From an uncultured Alphaproteobacteria bacterium (lineage in GTDB: Bacteria > Pseudomonadota > Alphaproteobacteria > Micavibrionales > Micavibrionaceae), in NCBI GenBank assembly GCA_946481075.1, contig CAMLMC010000001.1:1364001-1428000 (forward strand): DNA of 64,000 bases, in the 5' to 3' direction. The position numbers and the translations under genes were made by a program. The notes beneath the pieces were generated by a model that was not told the origin of the DNA, made no database searches, and was given only the letters and a program-made list of their open reading frames with translations. This document shows, piece by piece, positions 53,098-62,538 of this stretch; the first letter of the stretch is position 1; every line of letters begins with the position of its first letter.

Positions 53098-54197
53098 TAT
53101 TCAAGTGCATCCTTGTAATGGACGAGTGATGAGGCGACCAGCGTATCCCAGGAATAGCGCGCGGAAAATTTCTGCGCAGCATCCCTTTGCGATGTCGAGA
53201 CAGCCTGCATGCGCCCGGCAATATCCCGTGCGGCGGTTGCCGGATCGGCAAAATCAATGCAGGCGCCGAGATTTGCAAGACCAATCAGCTCCTTGAACGC
53301 CTCGTTGGGCTGGACAAAGGGAATCAATCCCACGCTCATTGCCTCCAGCATTGACATGCCAAACCCTTCATAGGTAGATGCGGATACGAAATAGCCGCAT
53401 TGACGCAGGACATCAGGCATGGCAGCAGGCGCTAGACACCCGTGAAAAACCACATGATCTTCGATATCGAGGCCTTTTGCCAGCGCGGATAAATCAGCCA
53501 AGGTGACATCCCATTCGGGGCCTATCACATGCAATCTGGCATTAACGCCGTGATCTTTGACCAAAGCGGCGTGGGTTTTGATCAATTGATCAACCTTCTT
53601 GTGTTTGGCCAACCGTCCCAGATAAACAAAATCTTTTCCCTCGCTGATAAAATCGCCAAGGGATTCTACTGCATTCGGCTGGAACACGATATTCCTGTTC
53701 AACCCCTGAAAATTGTTGAGGTCGTTCTGGCTGATGGCAAACAAGGTATGATACTGAGCCGACGAAAACCGCGTGATGGTGTTGAAATAAATTTTTTTGA
53801 TCAGCGAAAAGTTCTCGGTGTGAAAAAAGCCGCCATGCGTGGTCGCAAAGATGGGCTTCTTCAGGAACAGGTTCAGGCATGCGATGTAATCATAAAAAAC
53901 ATCGGTATTGTGAACATGGATGATGTCGAAACCTCTAAAATAGTCGGGCCCGACAAACGGCAGGAAATAACGGCGAAAACCGATAAAGGGTACGCGGCGG
54001 ACCGAAATTCTGTCTATCGTTTCGCGCTCGGGCAAAGCGCCCAGAGTCGAATGGAATATCTTGTTAAGCGTCAGCACCTCGCAATCATGGCCAAGGGCCT
54101 GTTGCCGGGAGACCATGCTTTTGACGTAGGATTCAAGGCCGCCGACGGCTGGCGCGAACTGCCTGACGACATGGAGAATTTTCAAAAAAGGCCTCAC
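53097..54197 (-). CDS. GT4-family glycosyltransferase
   Basis: The 366-residue GT-B enzyme begins KILHVVRQFAPAVGGLESYVKSMVSR, the usual start of family 4 enzymes. The C-terminal half has the donor-binding region FVYLGRLAKHKKVDQLI and GFGMSMLEAMSVGLIPFV with the E-x7-E motif. Donor and acceptor are unknown; GDP-mannose (AceA/GumH-like) is a good guess from manC in the same run. The start codon is GTG; no ribosome site is clear. It is the first gene of the minus-strand run. Confidence 0.88.
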   Translation of the reverse strand: MRPFLKILHVVRQFAPAVGGLESYVKSMVSRQQALGHDCEVLTLNKIFHSTLGALPERETIDRISVRRVPFIGFRRYFLPFVGPDYFRGFDIIHVHNTDVFYDYIACLNLFLKKPIFATTHGGFFHTENFSLIKKIYFNTITRFSSAQYHTLFAISQNDLNNFQGLNRNIVFQPNAVESLGDFISEGKDFVYLGRLAKHKKVDQLIKTHAALVKDHGVNARLHVIGPEWDVTLADLSALAKGLDIEDHVVFHGCLAPAAMPDVLRQCGYFVSASTYEGFGMSMLEAMSVGLIPFVQPNEAFKELIGLANLGACIDFADPATAARDIAGRMQAVSTSQRDAAQKFSARYSWDTLVASSLVHYKDALE

Positions 54198-54540
54198 ATT
54201 CGGTTATATTGCATGACAGCATGATTTTATTGAAGAAAAACAAATATTTGTCAAGAATAACCCTCTAAGCGGCAGAAAGCCCTTCCTCATAAAAGTTCCC
54301 TTAGCCAGAAAAAAGTTATCCCAAGGCTGACCTGAATGACCCTTTGTGTGACAGTAGGATCACAGTCTCCATAAGTCATTGATTCATTTCTAAATATATT
54401 TATCTCGAAAAGATAGCTTTCAAAGCGGGTGAAACTATTGCGCCCGTTTCTGTTGCAATGCGTCAACGAATTTGTGCACGGCGTCATGCATTTTGGCGCA
54501 ATTTGCATGAGAGTATTCTTATAAAGGCAGGAGAGACACC
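54198..54540. other. Intergenic region between divergent polysaccharide runs
   Basis: This stretch of 343 A/T-rich bases lies between the divergent GT4 gene and a small membrane-protein gene. I see no gene, tRNA or clear hairpin. It probably carries the promoters of both runs and any regulatory sites for the locus, but no consensus box stands out. Confidence 0.5.
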
Positions 54541-54729
54541 ATGATTGCAATGTCATTAGCCGTTTATCTGTGTATTTCTGGGTTGGTGCTTATACCGTTT
54601 GTTCTGCGTTACGCATTCGTCGTGCGCCACGAGAAGCATGAACCGCGTAATAATATCCTGGGGTTGCACCACTCTATGGCCAAGCAGGCAGAGGATATGT
54701 TCCTGTCTAAATTCATGCGCCACTGGTAA
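54541..54729 (+). CDS. Small single-span membrane protein
   Basis: This 62-residue protein has one N-terminal membrane segment (SLAVYLCISGLVLIPFVLRYAFVV) and a charged tail (RHEKHEPRNNILGLHHSMAKQAEDMFLSKFMRHW). GGAGAG lies 6 bases before the ATG. No family is recognised. It opens the plus-strand part of the polysaccharide locus, 63 bases before a glycosyltransferase gene. Confidence 0.6.
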   Translation: MIAMSLAVYLCISGLVLIPFVLRYAFVVRHEKHEPRNNILGLHHSMAKQAEDMFLSKFMRHW

Positions 54730-54792
54730 GAAAAGCGCGCCACCTTTATTCCCTTGCGGTCATTCGGGCTTTTATGCTTAGCCTATGATCCG

Positions 54793-55980
54793 ATGTTAAG
54801 ACGCCTGTACCGATTTGCCAGAGCCTCTTTTTTGCATTCCCTGATACCGGAAAGCAAGGCCTTGCCGTTCGAAAACGGCAGGAACGGAATTGAAATCGTC
54901 GGCCTCTTCCACAATCCCTCCGGTCTTGGAGAGTCTGCGCGCCTTTGTGCAAGACAATTGCATAGCAATGGCTACAAAATCCGCTGCATCAGCGCGGAAA
55001 GTTTTTTCTACAAAAAGCGGGAGCTTGACTGGTCCTTCGAGAACACGGCGGAAGCGCACGAGATTGGCCTGCGGATTATTCATCTCAACCCTCCGATGCT
55101 GCCACCCTATGCGCTTTTGGGTGGCGTACGGTCTTATACATCAACCTACAATGTGGGTTACTGGGCCTGGGAACTTGAACATTTGCCGCCAGAGTGGGTA
55201 AAGGCCCTGTCCTACATCAACGCCGTCATGGGGCCATCGAACTTCACGGTGAATACTTTCCGGCGTTACACCGACAAACCCGTTCTAAAAGTTCCGCATC
55301 CGGTTCAGGTTAACACGGTGACATCCGGTATTCGGGATCGCCTCGGCATCGCGCCCGATTGCTTTCTGGTATCTTGCATTTTCGCCACGCAATCTTCGCT
55401 GGAACGAAAAAACCCCGAAAGTTTGATCCGCGCTTTTCTTCAAGCGTTCGGCACAGACAACAAAGCCTGCCTTGTTTTTAAAATTAGCAATATCGGCCCC
55501 GACAAAGACCGTCTTGAACAAATGACCCGCGGACATGACAATATTTTGTTCATCGACGATGTCTGGCCGCATGAAGATATTCTGGGTCTGATCGCGGAAT
55601 CGAATGTTTACGCCTCGCTCCACCGCTCCGAAGGTTTTGGCCTGAGCCTTGCCGAGGCAATGCTACTCGGCACGCCCGTGATCGCCACCAACTGGTCCGG
55701 CAATGTTGATTTCTGCAACACGGAAAACAGCTTCCCCGTCGGTTATTCAAAAATCAATGTGCGCTCGTCCCATTCCGAATTTTTGAAAGCGGGGGCAAGC
55801 GTGTGGGCAGAACCCGATATCGTCCAGGCCGCCCGCCTGCTTAGGCAAATCCGCCAAAATCCGCTTGAGGCCACCGCAAAGGCGGAACGCGCACGGGTAA
55901 CGGCGCGGGATTATTTCACTACGTCCCATTACCGGGATGCGGTGGAATATTTAAGAACCCTTAATCCTGCGAACCGTTGA
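54793..55980 (+). CDS. GT4-family glycosyltransferase
   Basis: The 395-residue GT-B enzyme has a start region (GIEIVGLFHNPSGLGESARLCARQL) typical of a GT4 subgroup found in capsule and exopolysaccharide clusters. The donor half has CIFATQSSLERKNPESLIRAF, LIAESNVYASLHRSEGFGLSLAEAMLLGTPVIATNWSGN with the E-x7-E motif, and a closing helix. The ATG at 54793 is chosen over a TTG at 54754. The sugar it adds is unknown. Confidence 0.88.
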   Translation: MLRRLYRFARASFLHSLIPESKALPFENGRNGIEIVGLFHNPSGLGESARLCARQLHSNGYKIRCISAESFFYKKRELDWSFENTAEAHEIGLRIIHLNPPMLPPYALLGGVRSYTSTYNVGYWAWELEHLPPEWVKALSYINAVMGPSNFTVNTFRRYTDKPVLKVPHPVQVNTVTSGIRDRLGIAPDCFLVSCIFATQSSLERKNPESLIRAFLQAFGTDNKACLVFKISNIGPDKDRLEQMTRGHDNILFIDDVWPHEDILGLIAESNVYASLHRSEGFGLSLAEAMLLGTPVIATNWSGNVDFCNTENSFPVGYSKINVRSSHSEFLKAGASVWAEPDIVQAARLLRQIRQNPLEATAKAERARVTARDYFTTSHYRDAVEYLRTLNPANR

Positions 55981-56056
55981 GACAAACGCTGCGCCGCCTT
56001 GCCACCGCCTTGCTTTTGCTTTACTGCAAAAAAGACAGGCAAGGAAATTAGCCCCC

Positions 56057-57142
56057 ATGAAAGTCGTATTGATCACCGGACATGATTGTGTGTCCCTGCG
56101 CAAAACCGGATTCCATTTCTGGGCCGACATTGCCTCTTCACAGGGTCACAGGGTCGCCTGGATTACACTGGGGCAAAGTTATCTGACCGCCCTGCGTCAC
56201 CGCAACGGAATGCCCGCCGGACCTGTCAATCAATGGGTCGATCATACCCCGAACATCAAATTCTGGCGCTGGTGCCCCCCCGTTCATCCGGTCAAGGCCG
56301 GACCGTTCACACAGCTTCTTGCACCGTTTTTTTCGGCGCTCTGCCCTGCCCTTGTTCCAACGGGTATGATGCGCGAAATAAAAGATGCCGATATTATCAT
56401 TGTCGAGACAGGCATGGGCCTGATGCTTGTGCCGCGTCTTGCCAGCGCCTGTCCCAAGGCGCGGCTGATCTATTATTGCAGCGATCGTCTGGATACGTTG
56501 CGCGCCCATCCATCAATCATGACGGCGGAGAAAACCGCACTCCCTTACTTTTCGTTGGTCCGCACTAACTCTCCTGCCCGCAACGCTGATTTTCCCTCAC
56601 ATCCGAATGTACGCTACATCCCGCAAGGCATCGACAAGGCGCAATTTGACCGCGACTATCCCAACCCCTATCAGGGCTCGAAGAATATTATTGGCGTTGG
56701 CGATATGCTTTTCGATGCACAGGCAGTGGCGACCATGGCGCGGGCGCTGCCGGATTGGCAGTTTCATCTGTTCGGGCGCGGCTGCGCATTAGGTGAAAGA
56801 TTGCCCAACGTCACGGAATATGGTGAACGTGCTTACAACGATATTATTCCTTATCTGAAACATGCCGATATCGGTCTTGCACCGTACCGGTATGATAACC
56901 ACGCCGCCTATCTGGGCCAATCGAGTCTTAAAATTGCCCAATATACTTATTGCCGCCTGCCGGTGGTCGCCCCGTCCTTCATTCCGGCGGCGGCGCATAT
57001 AAAATCTTATCGGCCCGCTGATAGTCAAAGCATGGTTGACGCCGTTTCCGATGCTGCCGCTTGCAACCGCGAAGCGATAGACCGCCGGAACATTCCGGAC
57101 TGGACCTATGTTTACAAGGATATGCTGGAGGGCATTCAATGA
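56057..57142 (+). CDS. gumK: GumK-like (GT70) glucuronosyltransferase
   Basis: The 361-residue protein begins KVVLITGHDCVSLRKTGFHFWADIASSQGHRVAWITLG. It has NPYQGSKNIIGVGDMLFDAQAV, the central YIPQGIDKAQFD and LGQSSLKIAQYTYCRLPVVAP, the pattern of GumK, which adds GlcA from UDP-GlcA to mannose in xanthan and acetan. Membrane-associated by family. Its stop overlaps the GH5 ATG (ATGA). The enzyme class is well supported; the exact linkage is inference. Confidence 0.85.
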   Translation: MKVVLITGHDCVSLRKTGFHFWADIASSQGHRVAWITLGQSYLTALRHRNGMPAGPVNQWVDHTPNIKFWRWCPPVHPVKAGPFTQLLAPFFSALCPALVPTGMMREIKDADIIIVETGMGLMLVPRLASACPKARLIYYCSDRLDTLRAHPSIMTAEKTALPYFSLVRTNSPARNADFPSHPNVRYIPQGIDKAQFDRDYPNPYQGSKNIIGVGDMLFDAQAVATMARALPDWQFHLFGRGCALGERLPNVTEYGERAYNDIIPYLKHADIGLAPYRYDNHAAYLGQSSLKIAQYTYCRLPVVAPSFIPAAAHIKSYRPADSQSMVDAVSDAAACNREAIDRRNIPDWTYVYKDMLEGIQ

Positions 57143-58080
57143 AATTTCTGATCGCAACGCTTATTCTGTTTCTATCGGCCCCCGCCGCCGCGCAGGACCA
57201 AACTTTGCCCCGTCTACAGGTGAATGGAAACACGCTGCAAACAGTGGATGGCACGCCCGTTACTTTGCGCGGGGTAAGTCTGTGCTCGCTTGATTGGCAC
57301 AAACCGCATGACCTGATGAGAAAAATTTCCACCGGACCCGAGGCATGGAAGGCAAACGTTCTACGCTTGCCCGTTCAACCCAAGGAATGGCGCAAGAAAG
57401 AACCGATCAAATATTTGCGGCAGAATATCGATCCGGCTGTCAAACTGTGCAAGGAAAACGGCCTTTATTGCATCATCGACTGGCACGAGATAAACGACTG
57501 GACGAAACCGGAAGTGTCACGGGAACTGGAAGAATTCTGGAAGATTGTCGCGATCCGTTATGCCGGAACGCCAAATATTCTTTATGAGGTTTTCAACGAA
57601 CCGACTGAGCCGAAAAAAAGGGACGCGGCGAACTGGGCCTTGTGGCGAACACAGATGCAAAAATGGGTGGATATGATCCGCAAGGATGCGCCAGATACGG
57701 TTTTGCTTATCGGGTCCCCGCACTGGAGCCAGATGCCGTCCTTTGCGGTCGATGCGCCGCTGGAGGGGAAAAACCTCGCCTATGTTGTGCATGTTTATCC
57801 GAATTACAAGCCCAAGCAATGGGACGCGCTCTTCGGTGATGCGGCGGAGCACATTCCGATCTTCATGACCGAGTGGGGTTGGACGGATGATAAGGATGCG
57901 TTCTGGGTGATCCGCGGCAATCAGGAAACATTCGGCCAGCCCCTGAAGGACTATCTGGATGCCCGCCCGCAGATCAGCTGGACCGCATGGAGTTACGACC
58001 CGAAATGCGGCCCTGCCATGCTGGGCAAGGATACGGACATGGGCGCCTTCGTTAAAGACTGGCTCGCCGAATCGAACTAG
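57139..58080 (+). CDS. Exported GH5 glucanase (cellulase-like)
   Basis: The 313-residue protein has a signal peptide (MKFLIATLILFLSAPAAAQ). The GH5 barrel has YCIIDWHEIND, the acid/base Glu in LYEVFNEPTEP (Glu154), YVVHVYPNYKP and the nucleophile Glu in FMTEWGWTD (Glu245), all present, so it should be active on beta-1,4-glucan. It overlaps the GumK-like gene by 4 bases. Its place here suggests trimming or editing of a beta-1,4-glucan backbone during export. Confidence 0.92.
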   Translation: MKFLIATLILFLSAPAAAQDQTLPRLQVNGNTLQTVDGTPVTLRGVSLCSLDWHKPHDLMRKISTGPEAWKANVLRLPVQPKEWRKKEPIKYLRQNIDPAVKLCKENGLYCIIDWHEINDWTKPEVSRELEEFWKIVAIRYAGTPNILYEVFNEPTEPKKRDAANWALWRTQMQKWVDMIRKDAPDTVLLIGSPHWSQMPSFAVDAPLEGKNLAYVVHVYPNYKPKQWDALFGDAAEHIPIFMTEWGWTDDKDAFWVIRGNQETFGQPLKDYLDARPQISWTAWSYDPKCGPAMLGKDTDMGAFVKDWLAESN

Positions 58081-59336
58081 AACTGCTTGCTAAAAGAAAG
58101 AATGACGCGGTTGTCGGTATAGTTCTCCGTCGCAACCGATGAATCCCTTTGTCTGTAATCATAGCTCAAATTCACGCTCGCGCCATTGAACGGGATATAT
58201 TCAAGACCAACCCCGGCGCCGTATGTCTTGTCGTCACGCGGGGTTGTCTGTGCCGAAAAATCATTCTCGCTGAAAGATGTATCGCCCGTCAGGAAGAAAT
58301 TGTCACGAAGCATATGCTCTATGCGGAGTGAATACGTCGTTGCAATATTGGCCGAGGCATCACCGTAAATCGTTTCGTTCACGCCGCGATCGACAGAACC
58401 GATCAGACTGGTCAGGCCAGTGACGTTCCAGATCAGGGATCCACCGTAATTTAACTCTCCTATATCGGAAAAATTGCCGCTATAGGTCCGGCGCAGATAA
58501 CCGGCATAAACATCGGCCTTTAATTTTCCGGTCAGGTAGATGTCCGTACCAACCCGCGTGTTGAACCCTTCTGAATCACGGGCAGCGGACGCCGCGCTGT
58601 CATACCGCCGCCAGTCATAGGTGATGTCCGCGTATATGTTATAGCCCGGGAAATATTCATAGGCGAGACGGGCATTCGCAGAATAAATATCGCGGTCACG
58701 GCCGCTATTGTCGATGCGCACGCTGCCAATTTGCGAATCATCATAGGTAAAACTGTTATATAGCCCTTCGACATACAATTTGATCAAACCCAGCGCGCGC
58801 ACGAAATTCGCCTTATGGGTCGTCAGGAAATAGGTCACCGGCTCATCGCCATTCCGGTCGTTTTCCGATTCCCGGCTTTCATGTGTTTTGCGATAAGATG
58901 CGCTGTATTTCAGATAAGTCTCGTAATCGAGGTCTAACCTCAAACCGCCATTGACGGTAAAATCATCGAAGTTCTCGCTGTCATTGTCGGCATAACGCCC
59001 CAGCGCCCCAGATGCGCCAAAACTCACTTCGTGTAGGTCGAAATCGCTAATGGCACCGAACGATGGCCGGATGACCGTGATGAAATCGGATTGTTCATTC
59101 GCATTGGTCCGAAAGACATTGTCGTCATATGTCTCGGTGAGACCAATTCCGGGACTGAAGATCAAGGAACCGGAACGAATGCCATAAGGCGCGAATTGAT
59201 ACCGCGCCTGATCCAGAATACTGACGGGCTGCTCTCCCGGCGCGGACAACGCCGAAGGTGCCCACGCGCCGCCCGCCGCCATAATCAGGGCGGCAGTACA
59301 GGCCATGCGGCGATATATGCGGTTGCGGTTTGGCAT
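58077..59336 (-). CDS. Outer-membrane beta-barrel protein of the polysaccharide locus
   Basis: The 419-residue protein has a signal peptide (about residues 1-32, ending ALSAPG). The short linker PVSILDQARYQFAPYGIRSGSLIFSPGIGLTETYDDNVFRT is the start typical of the BBP2-type barrels in exopolysaccharide clusters. Alternating strands end in NRVILSFSKQF with terminal Phe. It may be a secretion pore or an adaptor. It is on the minus strand and overlaps the GH5 gene end by 4 bases. The ATG at 59336 is preferred over 59372. Confidence 0.85.
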   Translation of the reverse strand: MPNRNRIYRRMACTAALIMAAGGAWAPSALSAPGEQPVSILDQARYQFAPYGIRSGSLIFSPGIGLTETYDDNVFRTNANEQSDFITVIRPSFGAISDFDLHEVSFGASGALGRYADNDSENFDDFTVNGGLRLDLDYETYLKYSASYRKTHESRESENDRNGDEPVTYFLTTHKANFVRALGLIKLYVEGLYNSFTYDDSQIGSVRIDNSGRDRDIYSANARLAYEYFPGYNIYADITYDWRRYDSAASAARDSEGFNTRVGTDIYLTGKLKADVYAGYLRRTYSGNFSDIGELNYGGSLIWNVTGLTSLIGSVDRGVNETIYGDASANIATTYSLRIEHMLRDNFFLTGDTSFSENDFSAQTTPRDDKTYGAGVGLEYIPFNGASVNLSYDYRQRDSSVATENYTDNRVILSFSKQF

Positions 59337-59431
59337 CGGCCCTATGTGTAACTTATGTAAAGATAAAGACAAGAATTTTATCGATTAGAATTTTGTAGCA
59401 TCCACCCCCGTAAAAATCTAAACCTATTCGC

Positions 59432-60169
59432 ATGAACGATCCCTTAATCGCATTGACACAGACATTAACCATCATCCCGGATGCGGCATCAAAGCAGAGG
59501 TTCATAGACAAACTCACGCCGGGCCGTTTGACCGGGCCGACCCGTATCGCCTTTGTCAACGCGCACGCGGCCAATTTGTGCCATCGCGATGCGGCGTTTC
59601 TGGATAATATTGTGGCTTGTGACCATGTGCTGCGCGACGGATCGGGCATGAAAATCCTCTACCGCCTTTTGGGGCAAGAGGCCGGCCTCAATCTGAACGG
59701 GACGGATTTCATCCCGGAATTGATCGCGCTTTATCGTGGACAGAATATAGCCCTGCTTGGCACGACAGAACCCTATTTAAGCAATTCTGCGGAGATTATC
59801 GAGGGCAAAGGCCTGAACATTGTCCTGAAAGCGGATGGATTTAAGGGTGCGGACCAGTATCTGGCGGAGGTACGGGCCTGCCGCCCATCCCTTATCATCC
59901 TTGCCATGGGGATGCCCAAACAGGAAAATGTGGCGGCACATCTGGCACAGGGCCTTGATTACCCATGCTTGATCGTCTGCGGCGGGGCCATTCTTGATTT
60001 TATAGGCGGCAAGGTCGTGCGCGCGCCGCGCATCTTCCGGCAGATCGGGATGGAATGGCTTTACCGCCTGATGCTGGAACCAAAACGCCTGTTCGGGCGT
60101 TACGTACTGGGTAACGTCATATTCCTGTGGCGGGCTTTATGTACCTCAATCAAGGCAAAAAAGGGTTAA
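59432..60169 (+). CDS. gumM: WecG/TagA/CpsF-family glycosyltransferase (GumM-like)
   Basis: The 245-residue GT26 enzyme has the landmarks RIAFVNAHAANLCHRDAAF, CDHVLRDGSGMKILYR, NGTDFIPEL, LIILAMGMPKQENVAAHL, CGGAILDFIGGKVVRAPRIF and GMEWLYRLMLEPKRLFGRY. In xanthan GumM adds the second backbone glucose in beta-1,4 linkage. The family is certain; the specificity is inferred from the gum-type locus. Confidence 0.88.
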   Translation: MNDPLIALTQTLTIIPDAASKQRFIDKLTPGRLTGPTRIAFVNAHAANLCHRDAAFLDNIVACDHVLRDGSGMKILYRLLGQEAGLNLNGTDFIPELIALYRGQNIALLGTTEPYLSNSAEIIEGKGLNIVLKADGFKGADQYLAEVRACRPSLIILAMGMPKQENVAAHLAQGLDYPCLIVCGGAILDFIGGKVVRAPRIFRQIGMEWLYRLMLEPKRLFGRYVLGNVIFLWRALCTSIKAKKG

Positions 60170-60289
60170 GGACAACGATCTGATCGAATTTAGCGGGAAA
60201 AGCTTGGTATTTGGCATCATAATCCGCTATAGATCACTCGTTTTGTCGAATATTTTCAGAGAGATCGTACGATAAAGGAAAAAGCCGTT

Positions 60290-60868
60290 ATGCCAGCCCT
60301 GACCATGTTTGCCCGTTTTTTTAGTCTTTTCGCCGTTCTATCCATTCTTGCCGCCTGTCAATACACCCCGCCGGTTACACCGGCGGACCAGATACCGCAA
60401 AACGATGCGCTCCTACGGCTTGCTCCGGGTGATAAGATCAACCTGACCGTCTATGGAGAAGAAACGCTAACCGGCATATACATGCTCGATGAAGACGGCA
60501 ATATTAACATACCTCTGGCCGGTGTCGTAAAGGCCGGCGGCTTAACGAAAAAGGGCCTGCAGGACAAAATAGCGGATATCCTCGTCAGCGAAGGATATCA
60601 GCAACAACCCTATGTTACGGTTGGCATAGAGGCGCTACGCCCGTTCTATATCAACGGGGAAATCGGTAATCCGGGCAGTTACGCCTATCAGCCGACCCTC
60701 GACATTTTTCAAGCAGTGGCGACAGCAGGCGGTTTTACGCCGCGGGCCGACCAAGGAAAGATTTTGGTCACACGCATGAAGGATGGCCAGAAATTCCGTT
60801 TTTACGCCACACAGGATACGCCGGTATGGCCGGGCGATTCCATTATGGTGTATCAGCGTCTGTTTTAA
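60290..60868 (+). CDS. Wza/GumB-like polysaccharide export lipoprotein
   Basis: The 192-residue protein has a lipoprotein signal (FAVLSILAACQYTPP, Cys near residue 24). The export domain RLAPGDKINLTVYGEETLTGIYMLDEDGNINIPLAGVVKAGGLT and a SLBB-like part (FYINGEIGNPGSYAYQPTLDIFQAVATAGGFTPRA) follow. It is short, like GumB, without the extra C-terminal helix of full Wza, so the outer-membrane pore may need a partner such as the barrel at 58077-59336. Confidence 0.92.
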   Translation: MPALTMFARFFSLFAVLSILAACQYTPPVTPADQIPQNDALLRLAPGDKINLTVYGEETLTGIYMLDEDGNINIPLAGVVKAGGLTKKGLQDKIADILVSEGYQQQPYVTVGIEALRPFYINGEIGNPGSYAYQPTLDIFQAVATAGGFTPRADQGKILVTRMKDGQKFRFYATQDTPVWPGDSIMVYQRLF

Positions 60869-60924
60869 CCCCCCGGGCTTGAGGCTTATGCTGCATTGCG
60901 GTATATTGATGCAAAGTCCTGACC

Positions 60925-62463
60925 ATGAAGAATGAGCAAGGCATGTCGATCATCAGCCAAAACCTTGAACAGATTACCAGTTTCACCCCCCCTTATGCAG
61001 TCAAGCACCGCCCCTGCGTCCCCTTCCGCAGCTTCGCCCTGCGTGCAGGGCTGGATAGTATCGCGCTAATCCTTTCTTTCTTCATCTCGATTAAGGCGGC
61101 AGGACTTGTCTCCGCGGCGATGGAGACAACGCCGATTACAATCGAATATGCCGTCGGCGCGGGCAGAGCCCAGATCTATGCACTTCTCGCAAGCCTTGCG
61201 GTCTTTTTGTTTTTCAGCAAGGGGCACTATACCAACCGCTTCCCTTGGTGGTCACAGGTTCAATTTATAACCAGTGTTTCAGCCCTGATGGTGGTGATAG
61301 ACGGGTTTTTGAGTTTTGCACTAGAACTTTATTTCTCCCGGCTTATGATTTTGTCGAACTGGGGCTTCGCGTTCCTCTTTTTGCTGGCAAGCCGCCAGAT
61401 GGCCTATTACATCCAGAAAGATGCAGCTTATTGGCGTGTACCGACTATCGTGGCGGGCGATGCGTCCACCGTATCGGATGTTCTTTATGCCCTGAATGGC
61501 GACCCGTCTACGGGTTACATTCCCCATACGGTTTGCTTGCGCGGGCCAAATAACGACGAGTTTTCGCCCGATGCCATTCCAGCGCACTTCCGTAATATAA
61601 ATATCCACATCGATAACAATGATTTTGACCATTATATTCTAGCCAATCCGGACAACTACTACATTATTTCGCTGGAATCCTTCCGCGGTGAAAAACGCGA
61701 TGACGTTCTGCGGGCGCTCGACAAGGCAGAAAGTCGGTATGCCATCATCCCTTCGATCGCGGGCGTTAGCATGTATGACATGGAACCACGTTATTTCTTC
61801 GGACAAGATGTGATGTTCCTTCATGTCAAGCCCGTCTCTTCACCTTTGGGACGCGCCGCAAAACGTGCCATGGATATCTTTGTCTCGGGCCTTGCCCTGT
61901 TCATGTTGCTGCCCGTGATCGGTGCAGTTGCCCTTATGTTGAAACTTGAAGGGCAACGCGGCACTATTTTTTATGGGGGGCAACGGCTCGGCCGGAACGG
62001 GGAGCTTTTCCAATGCTGGAAATTTCGCAGCATGGAGCCGGATTCTGATCACCTTCTGGAAGAGTATCTAAACGCCAACCCGGACATGCGCGAGGCGTGG
62101 GAAACTTATCATAAATTGCCCGATGACCCGCGCATCAAAACCCGCACGGCACGGTTTATCAGAAAATCATCGATTGATGAAATTCCCCAGCTCTGGAATG
62201 TTCTGAAAGGGGATATGAGCCTTGTGGGCCCCCGCCCCATTCTGCCGAGCGAGGAAACAGAATACGGCAACAACATTGACGCCTATATCAAAGTCAAGCC
62301 GGGCATTACGGGCCTATGGCAGGTATCGGGCCGAAATTCCGTCAGTTTTCAACGCCGCATCTATTGGGACAACTGGTATGTGCGCAACTGGTCGCTATGG
62401 GGAGATATCGTGATTATCCTGAAAACGATTCCGGTTGTGATTTTCCGATCCGATACATCGTGA
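60925..62463 (+). CDS. gumD: Undecaprenyl-phosphate glucose-1-phosphate transferase (GumD-like)
   Basis: The 512-residue priming enzyme has about four N-terminal membrane segments and a CoA-binding-like middle domain. The C-terminal sugar-transferase core has a fifth membrane segment (AMDIFVSGLALFMLLPVIGAVALML), CWKFRSME, KSSIDEIPQLWNVLKGDMSLVGPRP and KPGITGLWQVSGRN. It loads the first sugar phosphate, probably glucose, on the lipid carrier. It ends the plus-strand run and is followed by a terminator. Alternative start at 60943. Confidence 0.92.
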   Translation: MKNEQGMSIISQNLEQITSFTPPYAVKHRPCVPFRSFALRAGLDSIALILSFFISIKAAGLVSAAMETTPITIEYAVGAGRAQIYALLASLAVFLFFSKGHYTNRFPWWSQVQFITSVSALMVVIDGFLSFALELYFSRLMILSNWGFAFLFLLASRQMAYYIQKDAAYWRVPTIVAGDASTVSDVLYALNGDPSTGYIPHTVCLRGPNNDEFSPDAIPAHFRNINIHIDNNDFDHYILANPDNYYIISLESFRGEKRDDVLRALDKAESRYAIIPSIAGVSMYDMEPRYFFGQDVMFLHVKPVSSPLGRAAKRAMDIFVSGLALFMLLPVIGAVALMLKLEGQRGTIFYGGQRLGRNGELFQCWKFRSMEPDSDHLLEEYLNANPDMREAWETYHKLPDDPRIKTRTARFIRKSSIDEIPQLWNVLKGDMSLVGPRPILPSEETEYGNNIDAYIKVKPGITGLWQVSGRNSVSFQRRIYWDNWYVRNWSLWGDIVIILKTIPVVIFRSDTS

Positions 62464-62492
62464 TTGGCTATGCTATCGATATGCCCGATAAG

Positions 62493-62518
62493 AAAAGGCC
62501 CCTTCGCGGGGCCTTTTT
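62493..62518. terminator. Bidirectional terminator
   Basis: AAAAGGCCCC-TTCGC-GGGGCCTTTT is followed by TT on the plus strand. It ends the gumD transcript and the convergent beta-helix gene. Confidence 0.88.
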
Positions 62519-62538
62519 TATGATTGGTCTATCCGTGC

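Noticed and set aside
53578..53593. Palindrome TTGATCAATTGATCAA as an FNR site
   Set aside because: The half sites are 6 bases apart rather than 4 and it lies inside a glycosyltransferase gene, far from any start.
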